Of a stretch of DNA of 64,000 bases, positions 1-10,979 are shown piece after piece. This stretch comes from Lepidonotus clava (taxonomy: Eukaryota > Annelida > Polychaeta > Phyllodocida > Polynoidae). Within the stretch, counting starts at the first letter, position 1; every line of letters starts with the position of its first letter. The DNA lies in assembly GCA_936440205.1 (NCBI GenBank), contig OW387142.1, positions 14,598,736 to 14,662,735 on the forward strand. Reading direction: 5' to 3'. The notes below the pieces were generated by a model that was given only the letters and a program-made list of their open reading frames with translations, was not told the DNA's origin and made no database searches. A program made the translations under genes and the position numbers.

Positions 1-339
1 GTAGAACAAAGGTTGGTTTGTGTGTAATCTCTGCACTTATGCAAATGGCGCTTGGTAGCTATAGCACTCAGCCAAGCGAGTAGCTCATCCATCTATCAAC
101 AGCCGAGCAAGGATGACCTCGAACTCTTGGAATCTTACTCCGACTAAGGGCAAGCGCAGCCTAAGGCTTAAGCTCCGTGTAAGTTACATTTAAATCACAC
201 CACTTCAATAGTTCATTCTCTTTTGCTAAAGATATTTAAAAGATAATTTGTAATAGCCTGTTTTTGTTACCGCCTACCCACCGCATCCCGTAGCGTTGGG
301 TGGGTTTTGTAGCGTTTTTCAGTTTCATTTAATTTACAG
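1..339. other. 5' edge, no gene seen
   Basis: No convincing coding frame, RNA gene or repeat boundary was seen. The last bases (TTTAATTTACAG, ending at 339) form a plausible splice acceptor for the exon that follows, so this stretch may be the end of an intron of a gene that starts upstream of the window. Confidence 0.4.
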
Positions 340-1166
340 TTGTCACACACTCACGCACTCTATATATATCCGATCTATATTCAGCCAACCACAAGTCCCA
401 AAGTAGTTGATCGCGAACCAGTGGTCATCTTGGACGATGACGGTCAAAAGGGGGAAGAAAAGAAAGCCGTGGACTGCAACCAGGAAACAAGTCCCAGCCA
501 GGCACCCACATGTCCCAAAGTTCAGTTCTCTGATCAGGAACCAATGGTCATCGAACCGATGGTCATCTCGGATGATAATCGTCCAATTGCCACCCATGTT
601 CAGCCCCCCGCGGGAGCGGGAGCTCAATATGAAAAGAAAGCCGAATGCAACCCGGAAACCAGTCCAAGGTGAGTCTGCCTTTACCCTAAATCAGTTAAAC
701 TTTGAGCCAAATGTCCCATATGTATATATCTGTTTACGGCTGTATAACATTCGTTATAAATGCAAAAATTAATAAACATTGATTAATTAATTTATTAACG
801 TTTCTTAATGTAAAAATTCTAATCCCTGAATGTGCTCCTCAATTCTTACAATTAAGTAGGCACCTTTCCCCCCCCCCCCCTTCGTTTTTTTTTTTAAATC
901 TCTGGATGCTTCTCCTTGTTTTACCCCTTCGCTTCGTCATTTTTACCTTCAGTTGCAACCTTGGCAATCCGTTGACGTCCCCAACCACCAATTGCAGGCG
1001 GCCGTATAAGACGTGCAATTTGACGGAGGACGAGGCAGAGAGTACCATTCTTGAGATTGGAGCCTTAGCAGAAAGACTTGTCCCCGGGGAGGGCAATTTT
1101 TTCGCTACAAATTTTCGGCGTTATTTTTTATTCAAGCAACAATTCAAATCTGTTAATAATTCCTAA
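340..1166 (+). CDS. 3' part of a two-exon gene, unknown product
   Basis: Proposed exons are 340-668 and 953-1166. The first opens after a TTTACAG acceptor and closes at AAG|GTGAGT, leaving two bases of a codon. The second opens after the pyrimidine-rich TTTTTACCTTCAG at 952 in the matching phase, and a second acceptor at 997 also keeps phase. The first exon encodes an acidic, Pro/Thr-rich stretch with an internal imperfect duplication (EKKAVDCNQETSP, then EKKAECNPETSP). The second encodes a predicted helical segment with the text ESTILEIGALAERLVPGEG. There is no early ATG, so the true start is probably upstream of the window. The family is not recognised; a transposon-encoded protein is possible. 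The phase match and codon-like text support a real gene, but moderately. Confidence 0.35.
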
Positions 1167-1750
1167 TCTTGTAAATCATATCGAATGACCAAACAATTAT
1201 TATATCATATTCCTTTTATTTTATCGAGCGCATCTAACTCATATTCTGTAATAAAAAAAGTTATTTACCCAAAACAAATTCGTATATGTTGTTCCGTCAC
1301 CATAATTTCGTGTACACGTACGCCCTCCAGTTTTAGTGGCTTTGTGCAGAAACCTATTATTCTATCTTAATCCTTTTTCTTATTCAAGGGTCTCTTAGTC
1401 ACCTTCTGTAGTAAAAATGTCATTTAAAAATGTCATTCAAGGGTCCCAATGGTTCAAAACGGTGCCATGTGGGCCCTCTTTGCACCATAGGGAATCGGTT
1501 GTAAACATTAGCTTTTCTCTAAATATATTCATTTCCTACATATGAAACTCACAACATATAGAAAGAAGCATGTCATAACATGCATGGTCATATCAAAATT
1601 TCATAAATAGGTTTATTTTGGACATAATCGGCTTGGGTTTTTTGCCCTGGTCTATTGTCGGCACTCAGGGCACCGGGTGCCGGGAGTGACCAATTTGAAT
1701 CACCCGACGCGTGTCCGGCCCCCGATAACGCGGCACTTCTGTGGTGTAAG
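1167..1750. other. Non-coding, AT-rich
   Basis: Only short chance frames. No poly(A) signal AATAAA was seen soon after the stop at 1166, and no repeat ends were found. Confidence 0.4.
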
Positions 1751-1754
1751 ACTC

Positions 1755-2040
1755 CAGTAGGCTCACGTCACACAGGACGCCGCGCGTGGCGGGTGGTTCC
1801 ACACTGGGGGGCGGTTCTCATTACAGGCCCGTCCTCTGACCCCCCTGCCGGGCCTTCTGACCGGCCGGGCCTGGGGGGGGGGGGGGGGGGGGGGGGGCCG
1901 ACATCAGACTGGAGGGGTGTAAACAATCGACATACTTCACTTATCAACCCTTTTTTTCATAATTTCCAGGGTATGAGGGTTATCTATATGTTATCCCCAA
2001 TATTTAGGTAGCTCTGTTTATAAATCAATACTTGATAAGG
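1755..2040 (+). repeat. Left arm of long inverted repeat
   Basis: Pairs with about 4120-4400 on the opposite strand. It contains a G homopolymer near 1869-1897 whose length may be unreliable in the assembly. Confidence 0.6.
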
Positions 2041-2440
2041 AAATGATTGGGTCTGACAGCTGGTTCTTCTATAGCCTATAGAGGAACCACATCCTGTTTT
2101 TCAATAATTGCATTTTGGACAAAATTTTTTTGCCAACGTCAGAGATTAGGCTATAAAATGTCACTAAACAAGTGAAAATGGAGATTAGAAAATTAATATA
2201 CCTGCTCCAAACGATTGTCATAGGTTTTTATATATATCTTCAATACACCATTGCAATATGCTATTTATAGTCAGATTAACCAAAAAAGCTTTTAAAAATA
2301 CTGTGAAACAATAACATACATGCAAAAAAAAGGCTCTGTGGCAATTGGGATGCATAAATTTGTGCATTTTATATGAAGCGCTGCGTATTATCTTACATAT
2401 TTAAAGTCTACTTTTTCTTATACAGAATTTTCCAAGGAAC

Positions 2441-2590
2441 ACGTTGGTCACTCATAGTCCATTTCCCCCCCGTGATTTCCCCCGTCACCAGAAATCCATC
2501 GGCGTCAATGCCTTGGAAAAATCCACGTGCACACGACTGGGGGATTTCGAAGTCGTTTTCTTCAGCTATTAGAGCTACCAAGTTTGAGTA
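2441..2590 (-). repeat. Duplicated end of the ORF1-like gene
   Basis: This 145-bp stretch is a diverged direct copy of 3198-3335. The shared text includes ATCCATCGGCGTCAATGCC followed by TCCACGTGCACACG. It matches only the C-terminal coding end of the ORF1-like gene, so it is a partial copy left inside the element. Confidence 0.6.
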
Positions 2591-2716
2591 ATTGAGAGCA
2601 ACACATGGTATACAAGTTTTGGCATTTTATTACTTAAGAGACATGGTTATATGCGAGTAGGAGCGAGCAAAAGTGAGTAGATGCGAGTAAATATGAGTCC
2701 TAAGTCTAAGTGTTCA

Positions 2717-3130
2717 CTATGAGGCGGTATTGGCCGTCCTGGCCGTGGTGCCGTCTCTGTCCCGATTTATGGGGCCAAGGGCCGCCGCGAGGTGGGCTGG
2801 GACAGAGGTAAGGCGCTCAGGTGGTACATAGGCTGAGAGGCCAGAGCGCCCCGCCCCCGACGTTCCGTGATGGCACAGCTCCTCCAGGGTGCTCCCGGCC
2901 TGTGCGGCGACACACGCAGCCCCCCGGCGGAGGGAGTGCATGGTCACACGAGCAGCATGGGGGCTGCCCACACGTGTTAGGGCCTCCCCCATCACTGCCA
3001 CTAGTGGGGGAGCTGTGAGGGGGCGTGGTCCCGGCAGTAGGAAGGCCGGGGCTGTTGGTGGAGTAGGGACCTGGTCGCAGGCGAGCTTCCATGCTGAGAC
3101 TGGGCAGTATGGGGAGTGAGGTACGGCATA
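2717..3130 (-). pseudogene. Tyrosine recombinase C-terminal part (fossil)
   Basis: The minus strand encodes text typical of the end of a tyrosine recombinase: VTMHSLRRG (the H-x-x-R box), then LEELCHHG and SAYVPPE near the position where the nucleophile Tyr is expected. Upstream text such as CPVSAWKLA and the segment around PLTAPPLVAVMGEAL matches the spacing seen in recombinases of DIRS-like and Crypton-like elements. It is only a part of the enzyme and is treated as a broken fossil. It lies downstream of the ORF1-like gene on the same strand and inside the inverted-repeat arms. Confidence 0.55.
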
Positions 3131-3204
3131 GACGATGAGGGCAGTAGCCTGGGAGCGGGCTCAATTTGCAATTAAGCCCAATTACCTTAAGTAGATCCCG
3201 TTGG

Positions 3205-3783
3205 TCACTCTGACTCATAGTCAATTTCCCCCGTTATCAGATATCCATCGGCGTCAATGCCTTGGAAATATCCACGTGCACACGCCTGGGGGATTTCGCC
3301 GTCCTTCTCTTCAGCTATTACAGCTGCCGGCGCCTGCCCAGTCCGCAGCGCTTCAACCGTCAGGTTGTCAAAGTGCCGCTTAAGCCTCTCCTTGACGTCG
3401 TGATTACCAATGTCCTGAAGGTTCATAAGGAGAAAGCGCGCCCACTGGGTGTCCCGGTCATCCTCCACCTCCTCTTCTTCGGACTGGAGGGGGTCAGAAA
3501 AGGTGTCACATCCCGAAGAAGTGCGCCGGCTGGTTGACGGGGAAGCCCCCCGGCAGCAATGGTCGTTGGTGGGGGCTAGTTGCCCGAGCATGGCCTCTAG
3601 CCGGTCGAAACGGTCGTGCAGTGATGTGAACTGAGCTGTTGTTGATTCCCTCACTGAGTCAATCGAGGCAGCGTTGATTGCCACTGTGCTCCTCTTCCTC
3701 TTCCTCTTAGGGATTTGAGCAGAGAGGCCGTTATGCGGTTCAGTTTCCCCTTGGTTTGGGGTTGAAGGTGCGTTTGTAGACAT
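3205..3783 (-). CDS. ORF1-like protein of the recombinase element
   Basis: A 192-aa frame beginning MSTNAPSTPNQGE. It has a basic cluster (KRKRKR, about residues 26-33) that may act as a nuclear signal, a predicted coiled coil (about 50-72), an acidic Ser-rich linker (EEEEVEDD near 102-110), and a helical C-terminal part with WARFLLMNL and VKERLKRHF. The frame is followed on the same strand by the tyrosine recombinase fragment, so it is probably the nucleic-acid-binding or gag-like first protein of that element. No Cys/His zinc knuckle is visible. The family is unnamed. Confidence 0.45.
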   Translation of the reverse strand: MSTNAPSTPNQGETEPHNGLSAQIPKRKRKRSTVAINAASIDSVRESTTAQFTSLHDRFDRLEAMLGQLAPTNDHCCRGASPSTSRRTSSGCDTFSDPLQSEEEEVEDDRDTQWARFLLMNLQDIGNHDVKERLKRHFDNLTVEALRTGQAPAAVIAEEKDGEIPQACARGYFQGIDADGYLITGEIDYESE

Positions 3784-3899
3784 GTTGATGAGTCGGGAGC
3801 TAGTTCGTGTGTCGTAGGCGGTGGTCAGTGTCTAACTGATTAGCCCTCATCCCCCAGCCCCCCCTGGGTTAGCTAGGGTCATCCTCCCACAACGGGGCC

Positions 3900-4119
3900 C
3901 GTCCCTCCCGCTCCTGGGGGGGGGGGGGGGGCACTGACTCTTTGAAGGTTGTCCCCACTGCCAAAATTACCGCTCCTGAATTAGGTCCCCCTAATTTTGG
4001 GGACCACAGATCACCGCCCTCCAAAATACGAGTGTGTCAATACCAGAAAATATACATAAATAACCAAAATTTTTACGTTCCCCGCCCCCGCTTGGTGGTT
4101 CCATTTTGCAGTGGTTACC
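3900..4119. other. Spacer with G tract, no gene
   Basis: G homopolymer at about 3916-3930, then AT-rich DNA up to the right arm of the inverted repeat. No supported coding frame. Confidence 0.4.
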
Positions 4120-4400
4120 TTTTCAAACCCAAGGTACTGCACTTAGAAACGGAGCCACCTACACATTGGGTATATCATATCGAAAACCATCATACTAAAG
4201 AAATTGAGAAAATATTATGAAAATAGGATAAATTAGTGAAATATTTTGACTGTTGACACCCCTCCAGTATGTTGTCGGGGGTCCCCCCTGGTCTAGCTGG
4301 CCACAGGGCTGGCAGGGGGGTCAGTAGCCGGCCCTGTTAATGAGACCCGGCCCTGGAGTATGGAACCACCCGCCACGCGCGGCCTCTGTGTGACGTCAGT
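4120..4400 (-). repeat. Right arm of long inverted repeat
   Basis: Reverse-complement partner of 1755-2040. The alignment includes CGCCACGCGCGGC and the AT-rich inner part around 4200-4260. Confidence 0.6.
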
Positions 4401-4933
4401 CTACTCGACTCTATGCCTTCAGGGCTTCGGCTTTGGCTGTGTCATCCCCGAGGTCTGTTTTTGTTTTATTGTATACAATAACCCAGGAAAATATCCTATT
4501 AACCCATGAAGAGGGGATTAAAGCGGGGGAAAAAAATTTGGATTATGTTCTTGCAGGGAAATAACGCTGACCATATGCATTAGCCCAAATTTGCTAGCGG
4601 GAAAGGACACTGATGAATTCGAACGTATAGGCGCTACGAAGTTGGTATAGAATAAATTAAAATAATTATCCTTGAGCTATTCATCCTGTTGGTGATTAGC
4701 TACCAACTCACTGTATATCTCTATGATCATGAGTTACATCGATCGCAACCCTGCTCCACTCACCAGGGCACATTTTTTCACGTAACCGACAACGTGACCC
4801 TCAGTTTCGGAGCATGTGTTGCATCTTCTCATCAACAGGCCTAGGGTGCAGGCACATTGCGTTCGTTTCAACTTGAATGTACTCGACCTAGCGCCCATTC
4901 ACACATAAAACTTAGAGAAGAAACATCTGAGTC

Positions 4934-5329
4934 ATGTCGACCCCATCTTCACGAGTCAAGGCTCCTGCGCCGTTACCACTCTGTCAGTTAGACCGGGAGG
5001 GAGGGACAGAGCCCTGCATGATGGAGGATGTGTCGACCCCTCCTCTGGAAACCATCGAAAGTCCACAGTCACCGGGACCCTCTCGGGAGGTCAATCCTCC
5101 CGCGACAATCACTAAAGATTGTGCTGACACTAGGCCTCCTTTGAAAAGACATCGCGTAACCGTTCATCCATACTGTCGCGCAATGAGCACCACTACCGTG
5201 TATGATCGTCGGCAGTCTGTTCCCCTGGCCCGGGCTTCCCTCTCTCCGCTCGTGCTGCGGGCATTATCTAGTCAGCTGGGAGCCCATACCCAAAAGAGTG
5301 GCCACCCATCACCCCCTCCATCCAAGTGA
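4934..5329 (+). CDS. Unknown Pro/Ser-rich ORF, copied elsewhere
   Basis: A 131-aa frame beginning MSTPSSRVKAPAPLP, rich in Pro, Ser and Thr, with a basic patch PPLKRHRVTVHP. A GAG|GTAAGA donor lies just after the stop, and a pyrimidine-rich acceptor ends at 5577 (GATTTCAG), so the transcript may be spliced past this point. The 5' half of the frame recurs at 17937-18030 on the minus strand and more weakly at about 19290-19345 on the plus strand. It is therefore probably part of a dispersed repeat, not a single-copy host gene. Function unknown. Confidence 0.3.
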   Translation: MSTPSSRVKAPAPLPLCQLDREGGTEPCMMEDVSTPPLETIESPQSPGPSREVNPPATITKDCADTRPPLKRHRVTVHPYCRAMSTTTVYDRRQSVPLARASLSPLVLRALSSQLGAHTQKSGHPSPPPSK

Positions 5330-7500
5330 GGTAAGAAAGAAACCCTTTTTTTTTTCAGCAACATCCCTGTAAAGCGTGTACATGTTTCTTTTAATTATCT
5401 AATAAACCGTTTCATCATTCCTTTTCTGGTATACTTGCATTTTCAATAACCTACTAATTATTGATCGGGTGCTAACTTTTTATCCTAATTACATCTTTTC
5501 CCGGTACCGAGCAGTCTGTGCCAGAATCGACTTTCCTTCTCCGTCTAGTCCTAATCACCTTCTATTTAATGATTTCAGTGGCGCCCGTCCTCTGAGATAG
5601 CGCTTCATGGTCAGGGCTTCCGAATTGATCAGAATATCTAGTTCTTCTGAACCTGGCTGGTCCTCGTCGACATCGCTTTGCAATTGTTCCTTTGGTCGCT
5701 ACCTGGTGGATCCGGGCCAAGGGCGGATCCCGGAATATGTACAGGTGGGGGGGGGGGGGGGGGTGAAGGTCCCCCTTCCCCTCCCCCCCCCCCCTGTCAT
5801 CGGCCCTTTATCATCAGTTCTCGGTGGTACATTTCAATTCATTTACCTCATCAACTCTCTCAACATATGTCATAGTACTAGTGTAAACAATTTATCGTAA
5901 TAAAAGAAAGTATTCTCGCGATTTAGTGCCTTTTATCATTGTTTTCTCATCAATCACTGCATTGATTTGTGCATAATACTGTGAAGTGTTTACCTAGTAA
6001 TAAGAGTGCTATTTTAAATTATCTTTGATTAATTATCGGCTCATGGGTTGTGTAAAGGGCAACCAAGTGGATTCCTGCAACACTTCCAGCATGATAAGCC
6101 TACAAAAATTAACCTCGGTTGGCTAAAGAGAGGTAATCGAGTGTAATTGATTGTTAAAGGAATTGTCTTATCATCAAGGAATTCAAGTGAAACACTAACT
6201 TTATGGAAAAGGTGTTTATAAAAGTTCAATTTCAAGTACAAAGATTCAGAATATTATGCTTACATCCTGACATATTAAATCATATTATTAAACGCTAAGA
6301 GTCTTTAGGCATTACTGTAGACTAAATGTTTTAAGAACAATATACATATTCCATTCCATATATACCTTTCGACTTCATCAACGTTGTCATTTGCAGTAAA
6401 TAGTGCCATCTTGTGTTAACTTTGCCGATAGCGTTAACCTTAATTACGTGACCCAAATTAGCGTTATCTTTCAAGTACTTGAAGTCTGAGCCATCTAGTG
6501 AGTAAATGAAATGCTAGCTAGCGTATACTTAACAGAATCACCGCCTGTTGATAACTAGAAATTTCTTCACAATTATTGATTAGCCATGAATTTTGACTCA
6601 TTCTATAAGACAAAGCACCTGCCGGGCTGAACGATATTGTAATCAATATATTAGAATTCAGGGTTCATTTTCCTGACTTGTCTATGGCGATATGGCGAAT
6701 ATTATTCAAGTCCTATATGCTATTACTTCATCGAGCCCACATCAGATGGGGGGTTCCTACCAAACGTTAACGACTTACAATACAACAATACAATACAATT
6801 ATTTATTCACAGCCCTAATTCAGGCAAAGGAAAGAGATCGTTTAGCCGATATATAGTTACTTGGAATCCCCGATTAAGAATAGAAAGATCTAGATCTCGA
6901 GTCAGCTAGCTACTCGATGATAACACTAAAGACTATGAAACAGATCAATTTTCAAAAGGGGGGGGAGGGGCGTGCTATTTTGGAAATCTCCTCCCGCACC
7001 ATAAAATAATTAAGTGTAATGGTTATCCAGAGTATCCCCTTTGATGGGGATTGAATACATATAGTGACATGGCTTGGGCAGCGTAGTTATTTTGAGGTAG
7101 CACCTTGAGACTAAAATACTTTTAACATGTCGACTAAGTTGTTTAGAGCTGAGATTCTACGCCCCGAGAGGTGTACCTTGCCGCACTACCCATAGTTGCA
7201 TTGTAGACAAAGTATTCGTCCCTGGATACTGCCATTCCTATACAGCGGAGGTGGTTGAGCAGCAGGGGAGGGGATGCATCGCAGGCTAGTGCATTTCATG
7301 CTTTTCCCTTAGGCTTCAGGCCTGCGCTCTTCTCTGGCATGGAGCCGCATGCTTTTGTTTTTAGAGGATTTAGTTTTTTTTTTGTTTTGTGGTCCAGCTT
7401 TTCTGCCACGTTCTTGTCTGAATTTGGCCATCATAATGCTGCAAAATTAATTCTGTCAAATTGTATAATGTTGCATGGTTTTGAGCTCAGAAGAGCGCTT
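5330..7500. other. Non-coding with G/C-tract element near 5.7 kb
   Basis: 5707-5795 carries the text GGGCGGATCCCGGAAT followed by long G and C tracts, the end type shared by several small elements in this window. A G-rich tract lies near 6958-6975. Short direct repeats of ACAATACA are seen at about 6782-6800. No supported gene. Confidence 0.4.
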
Positions 7501-7522
7501 CCATGGTTAGGGCATTTTCACG

Positions 7523-7792
7523 TCACAGGCATGTGTGAGTAAGAGATATGTACATCGGTATCTCTTTGGCAAGGGATTGGCAGTTGAATAAGTAATGAAA
7601 CTGATGGGACAGGAAATGACAGGTTTGACACCGGGACACGCCTCTATGATGACTGCGTCCAGCTGTTGGCCATCTGAGGCGGCGCATTTCAACTAGCTTC
7701 TGTGTCAGGTCCCTCATGGGAGTACCGCGGCCCACTTCTTGACACGTGACGTAACAGGCCTCAAACGGGGCGGCGGTCATGGTGTCACTCAT
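7523..7792 (-). CDS. Possible first exon of a divergent gene
   Basis: An 89-aa minus-strand frame beginning MSDTMTAAPFEACYVTCQ and continuing through RDLTQKLVEMRRL. The first half reads like protein, while the end is low quality, so a donor inside it is possible but was not pinned down. It starts 194 bp from the ATG of the five-exon gene on the other strand, which suggests a shared bidirectional promoter. No family recognised. Confidence 0.25.
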   Translation of the reverse strand: MSDTMTAAPFEACYVTCQEVGRGTPMRDLTQKLVEMRRLRWPTAGRSHHRGVSRCQTCHFLSHQFHYLFNCQSLAKEIPMYISLTHTCL

Positions 7793-7986
7793 ACTCCTAG
7801 GACGTAACTTATGGTAACTTATGGTGTCGCTGAAACCCCTGGGACATACGTAACTTACGGTAAAAGTCTTGCCTCATCGATAAAAGATCGCTTCCGCCAG
7901 ATCATGTGTCCACAGGAGAGCCAGCCGGGGATGTATAAATACGGCGTGGCATATGGCTATAGATCACTGGAAAACCTGCTGCCACC
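7793..7986 (+). promoter_or_regulatory. Compact promoter with TATA box and repeats
   Basis: TATAAATA at 7934-7941 lies 46 bp before the start codon, predicting a 5' leader of about 20 bases. Upstream are three related copies of GTAACTTATG/GTAACTTACGG (7804-7813, 7814-7823, 7850-7860). The start context GCCACCATGA (7981-7990) is an optimal vertebrate-style Kozak sequence. The interval also abuts a minus-strand ORF start at 7792. Confidence 0.6.
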
Positions 7987-10354
7987 ATGAACGCATCAAA
8001 TGACTGTCCTGACTCTGTCCTGTCCAACGGTGACCCGAGTATCAGCCCGTGCAGGATGATCACCAGCAGCCCAAAATTGGGTGGCGCGCAAATAACAGAT
8101 CTTGATCTGTCTTCGGATGATTCCCTGTTCCCCATGGATGTGTTTCACGTGAGCAATATTTTTGACGAGAACCTGGAAGCGTCTGACTCTTCACGCACCT
8201 CCGCCATTTCAAAACCAACCATGGCCGATGTGTTGGCTAAGATGGATCGCCTGGAGGCGGAGTGCCGAAAGGTCGAGTGTGAAGCGTCTGCGGTAAGAGC
8301 AACGGCCGAAAAGTTCGCCAGTATGCAGCAAGCCAAGCCTGCGCCTGCCGAAACATCCTTGGCATACGAACCGAAGCCGAGTAATGCTATAGCTGTAAGT
8401 TGCGAAATATGTTTCAACGGCTCCTTATATTATAAAACTGTACATATTAAACATAGTCTTGGTTTATCAATTATCGACATATCATTTAGTAAGTAATCGA
8501 ATTCCATCTTAAATATATTTACAATTCACTGCTAAATGCTTGGTTTCTTTTGTTGTTTCTAGTATTCTGTTCGTTCCGCTTACAAGGGCAGGTGCAGGGA
8601 AAACGCTGGCTTCACGCTTACTGCTGGGTAGGTTTATGAATTCGAAGATCATATAAGGTGATAACGATCGATGTGTATAGTGGAGACCTTAATATTGTTT
8701 TCCCTTAATATTGTAATCTAATTGTAGTGATAGAGCACGTGCACCCCAAGCGATGCCGTTCATGACTATAATACATATGATTATATTCCTACATTCAGGG
8801 CGGGGATGAACCATCCTCAAAACGCTGCGGTTATCCAGGATTTGGTTAATAACGTCAGCACCGGCGAAGATGCCCCCAGACCCGAGGTATTAGGTAAGTC
8901 TGATCGGTAGCAAGTTTCCCTGTTAACTAATTACCTGTACAGGTACATGAGTGGATGGATCACGCTCCTCCTAGTCATCTTGACTTAATACCTAAAGTCA
9001 GGTTATCGGAAAAAGTGTTGATATACCTATGTAAATGTTATAATTATGATGTAACTGTACTACTCGCTTGGCTTATGCGTGTCCATAATTGTCTATTAAA
9101 TGAAAGATGACTTGGAGAGTTAATACAGGTTTAATCCATAATTTATTAATAAAGGCTAACTCCCGGAGGAGATATTGTTATTACAAATAGGAAATGTAGA
9201 ACTAATATCATATACATTGAGTGTTGCAAATGTAAAGTGTCACAATATAAAGTATGACAACATAAGGTATTACAAAATATAAAGGGTCACAACAAATGTG
9301 ACAGTGGCGGTCTCTCTTCATAAAAAGTCCTATCACAGTGTTTTCACACCTCTGAGTGTGTATCACAAAGAAGAAAGCTTAGGGCTAATACGCTTTGACA
9401 CTAATTAAAAACCTGGTAGAATAATTCCATACAATGTTAAAGTATTTCATATATATTTCCTCTACCATTCCTATAGAACGTTTTTGTCCTTTCCCGTGCT
9501 TTGATTTAACATGTAAGAACCCCTTATATCCTTTCTCAAGTAGTGGCTTGAATTGTAAGCTGATTTCAAATCATTATTTATATAGTCGCTACCCAGACGT
9601 ATTTCCGCACTCAGCAAACCAGGGCGAGGCGAGAGCGGGCCGGGGAGATCGAGGAGAAAAACAGAAAGGCCAACCTCCGTCACCATATAACCCAGGTAAA
9701 TCAATTTTGGTCGAAAGAGAATGCGCGCTCGTGCAGGCATTATTTCGTGAAGCCCCGATCCTATTAAGCATGTACTTTTCTTATAGTTGCCATCTCACAA
9801 TTGAACTTACACTTATTATTAGATCTAGAGTGACCAATTAATATTGCAACCCTTGTTAATACTGAGTTGCACTATGCTATTTAAATTCCAGCAAGTAAGA
9901 TCCAATGCTAAACAACTTCTTTGTGTTTGATGTTGTTGGCCAAGTATGTCTTAACTATATTATATATTTAATAACTTTGCAGAAGATACAAAGACGGCGT
10001 GTCGCACTGGACGAGCTTGTTCATCAGGAGTGGGACGAGGATAGGAGGTCGGCCATGAGGGCCGTCCTCACACCAGACTATACAAGTGATGAGGATCGCG
10101 TCCTTGGTGAACACTCCCCGCGATACCACCGCGTAATCAAAACCCTGGTGTGGGAAAGTGACGCCCTCAGATCCTCTAAAGCGCACCTAGACGACAAAGA
10201 GCACTCTGTCACCACCACACGTCAGCAGTCCGTCCGATTAGCTGTGGAGCGCTCGCCGACCTGCGACCCAGCACCAGAACGCCAACAGCCTCCTCCCGGC
10301 GCCCCAGACTGGGCAGTGAAGCCTGCGTATCGGTGTGGGGGAGGCGAGGCCTAA
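7987..10354 (+). CDS. Five-exon gene, uncharacterised basic protein
   Basis: Exons 7987-8394, 8563-8627, 8799-8893, 9586-9695 and 9983-10354 join in phase (0, 2, 1, 0) with canonical GT-AG ends and give 349 aa with no internal stop. The N-terminus is Ser/Asp-rich and ends in a coiled coil (MADVLAKMDRLEAECRK, exon 1). Exon 4 encodes a strongly charged, Arg-rich helix (RARRERAGEIEEKNRK) that continues in exon 5 (KIQRRRVALDELV). Next come an acidic LTPDYTSDED segment and LVWESDALR, and the end is Pro-rich (GAPDWAVKP). From memory the tail resembles uncharacterised, often transposon-linked metazoan proteins with an SSEE-type acidic motif followed by PLPWRS-like text. That comparison was not checked. 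The gene looks intact. It may be a host gene or a transposon accessory gene. Confidence 0.65.
9221..9305. repeat. Short AT-rich tandem repeats in intron 3
   Basis: Four to five degenerate units of 15-24 bp built on (G)TCACAA-TATAAAG, inside the third intron of the five-exon gene. Confidence 0.45.
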
Positions 10355-10860
10355 CACCCCAGCTGCCCAGACATTATCCCCGCCAGTCAGCCATTTTGCC
10401 ATAATTTGTTCAATTCGTTATAAAAACTGTTCTCCAAAGTACTTGGCACTTCTTGTTTTCACTTCGATCTCATTATTTACCCCTGCCTGCTAAGCAGGGT
10501 TGTTTAAATGTAAAACTGACTTTTTAAAAATATATCGGTACAATCTAGGTACACTGTATAGGTTACCAATATAAAGGCATTTAAAATGTTTCACATCATC
10601 ACTCCATTATGATCGTAAAACCACAATTAACAAGACTAATAGGACTAGCTTGATGACATGATTTTTTCAATGACTAGAATGTATATAATAATGAAATAGA
10701 ATAGAGCACACTTTAAATTACGAGTAAAGAGTAACTTCTATCTCAAAAGATGACTATATTTGTAAATATAAATATCACATGACTCTAGCCGACTACCATG
10801 ATTTAGGAATAAACTTCCAATTGGATCCTCTGTCGGTCTTTAGATATATTATAAGAAGTG
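10355..10860. other. 3' flank of the five-exon gene
   Basis: AT-rich, no coding frame. No AATAAA occurs in the first 400 bases; the first clear one is near 10809, so the 3' end of the gene is unresolved. Confidence 0.35.
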
Positions 10861-10863
10861 CTA

Positions 10864-10976
10864 CGTGGTAGATACAGCACGAGTGTGTGTCTGTACGCGA
10901 TATAATCACGAGGCGCTAGCCGAGTGATTATATCAAGTGCAGACACACACGAGTGTTGTATCTAACATAAACCACG
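10864..10976. repeat. Imperfect 113-bp palindrome (MITE-like)
   Basis: The outer text CGTGGTAGATACA pairs with TGTATCTA-ACATAAACCACG, and the inner arms GAGTGTGTGTCTG and ATATAATCAC pair with their complements around a ~12-base centre (GAGGCGCTAGCC). This is the shape of a very short foldback transposon; no target duplication was identified. Confidence 0.65.
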
Positions 10977-10979
10977 GGA

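Larger units (their letters stand above)
1755..4400 (-). mobile_element. Fossil tyrosine-recombinase element in long inverted repeats
   Basis: The left arm (about 1755-2040, +) and the reverse complement of the right arm (about 4120-4400) align over roughly 280 bp. Both contain the GC-rich text GCCGCGCGTGGCGGGTGG and then a matching AT-rich part. Between them, on the minus strand, are a charged ORF1-like protein and the C-terminal part of a tyrosine recombinase. Arms plus recombinase suit a DIRS/Ngaro-like or Crypton-like element, but no reverse transcriptase is visible. The body looks deleted and broken. Arm divergence (many mismatches and small gaps) suggests an old copy. Confidence 0.5.
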
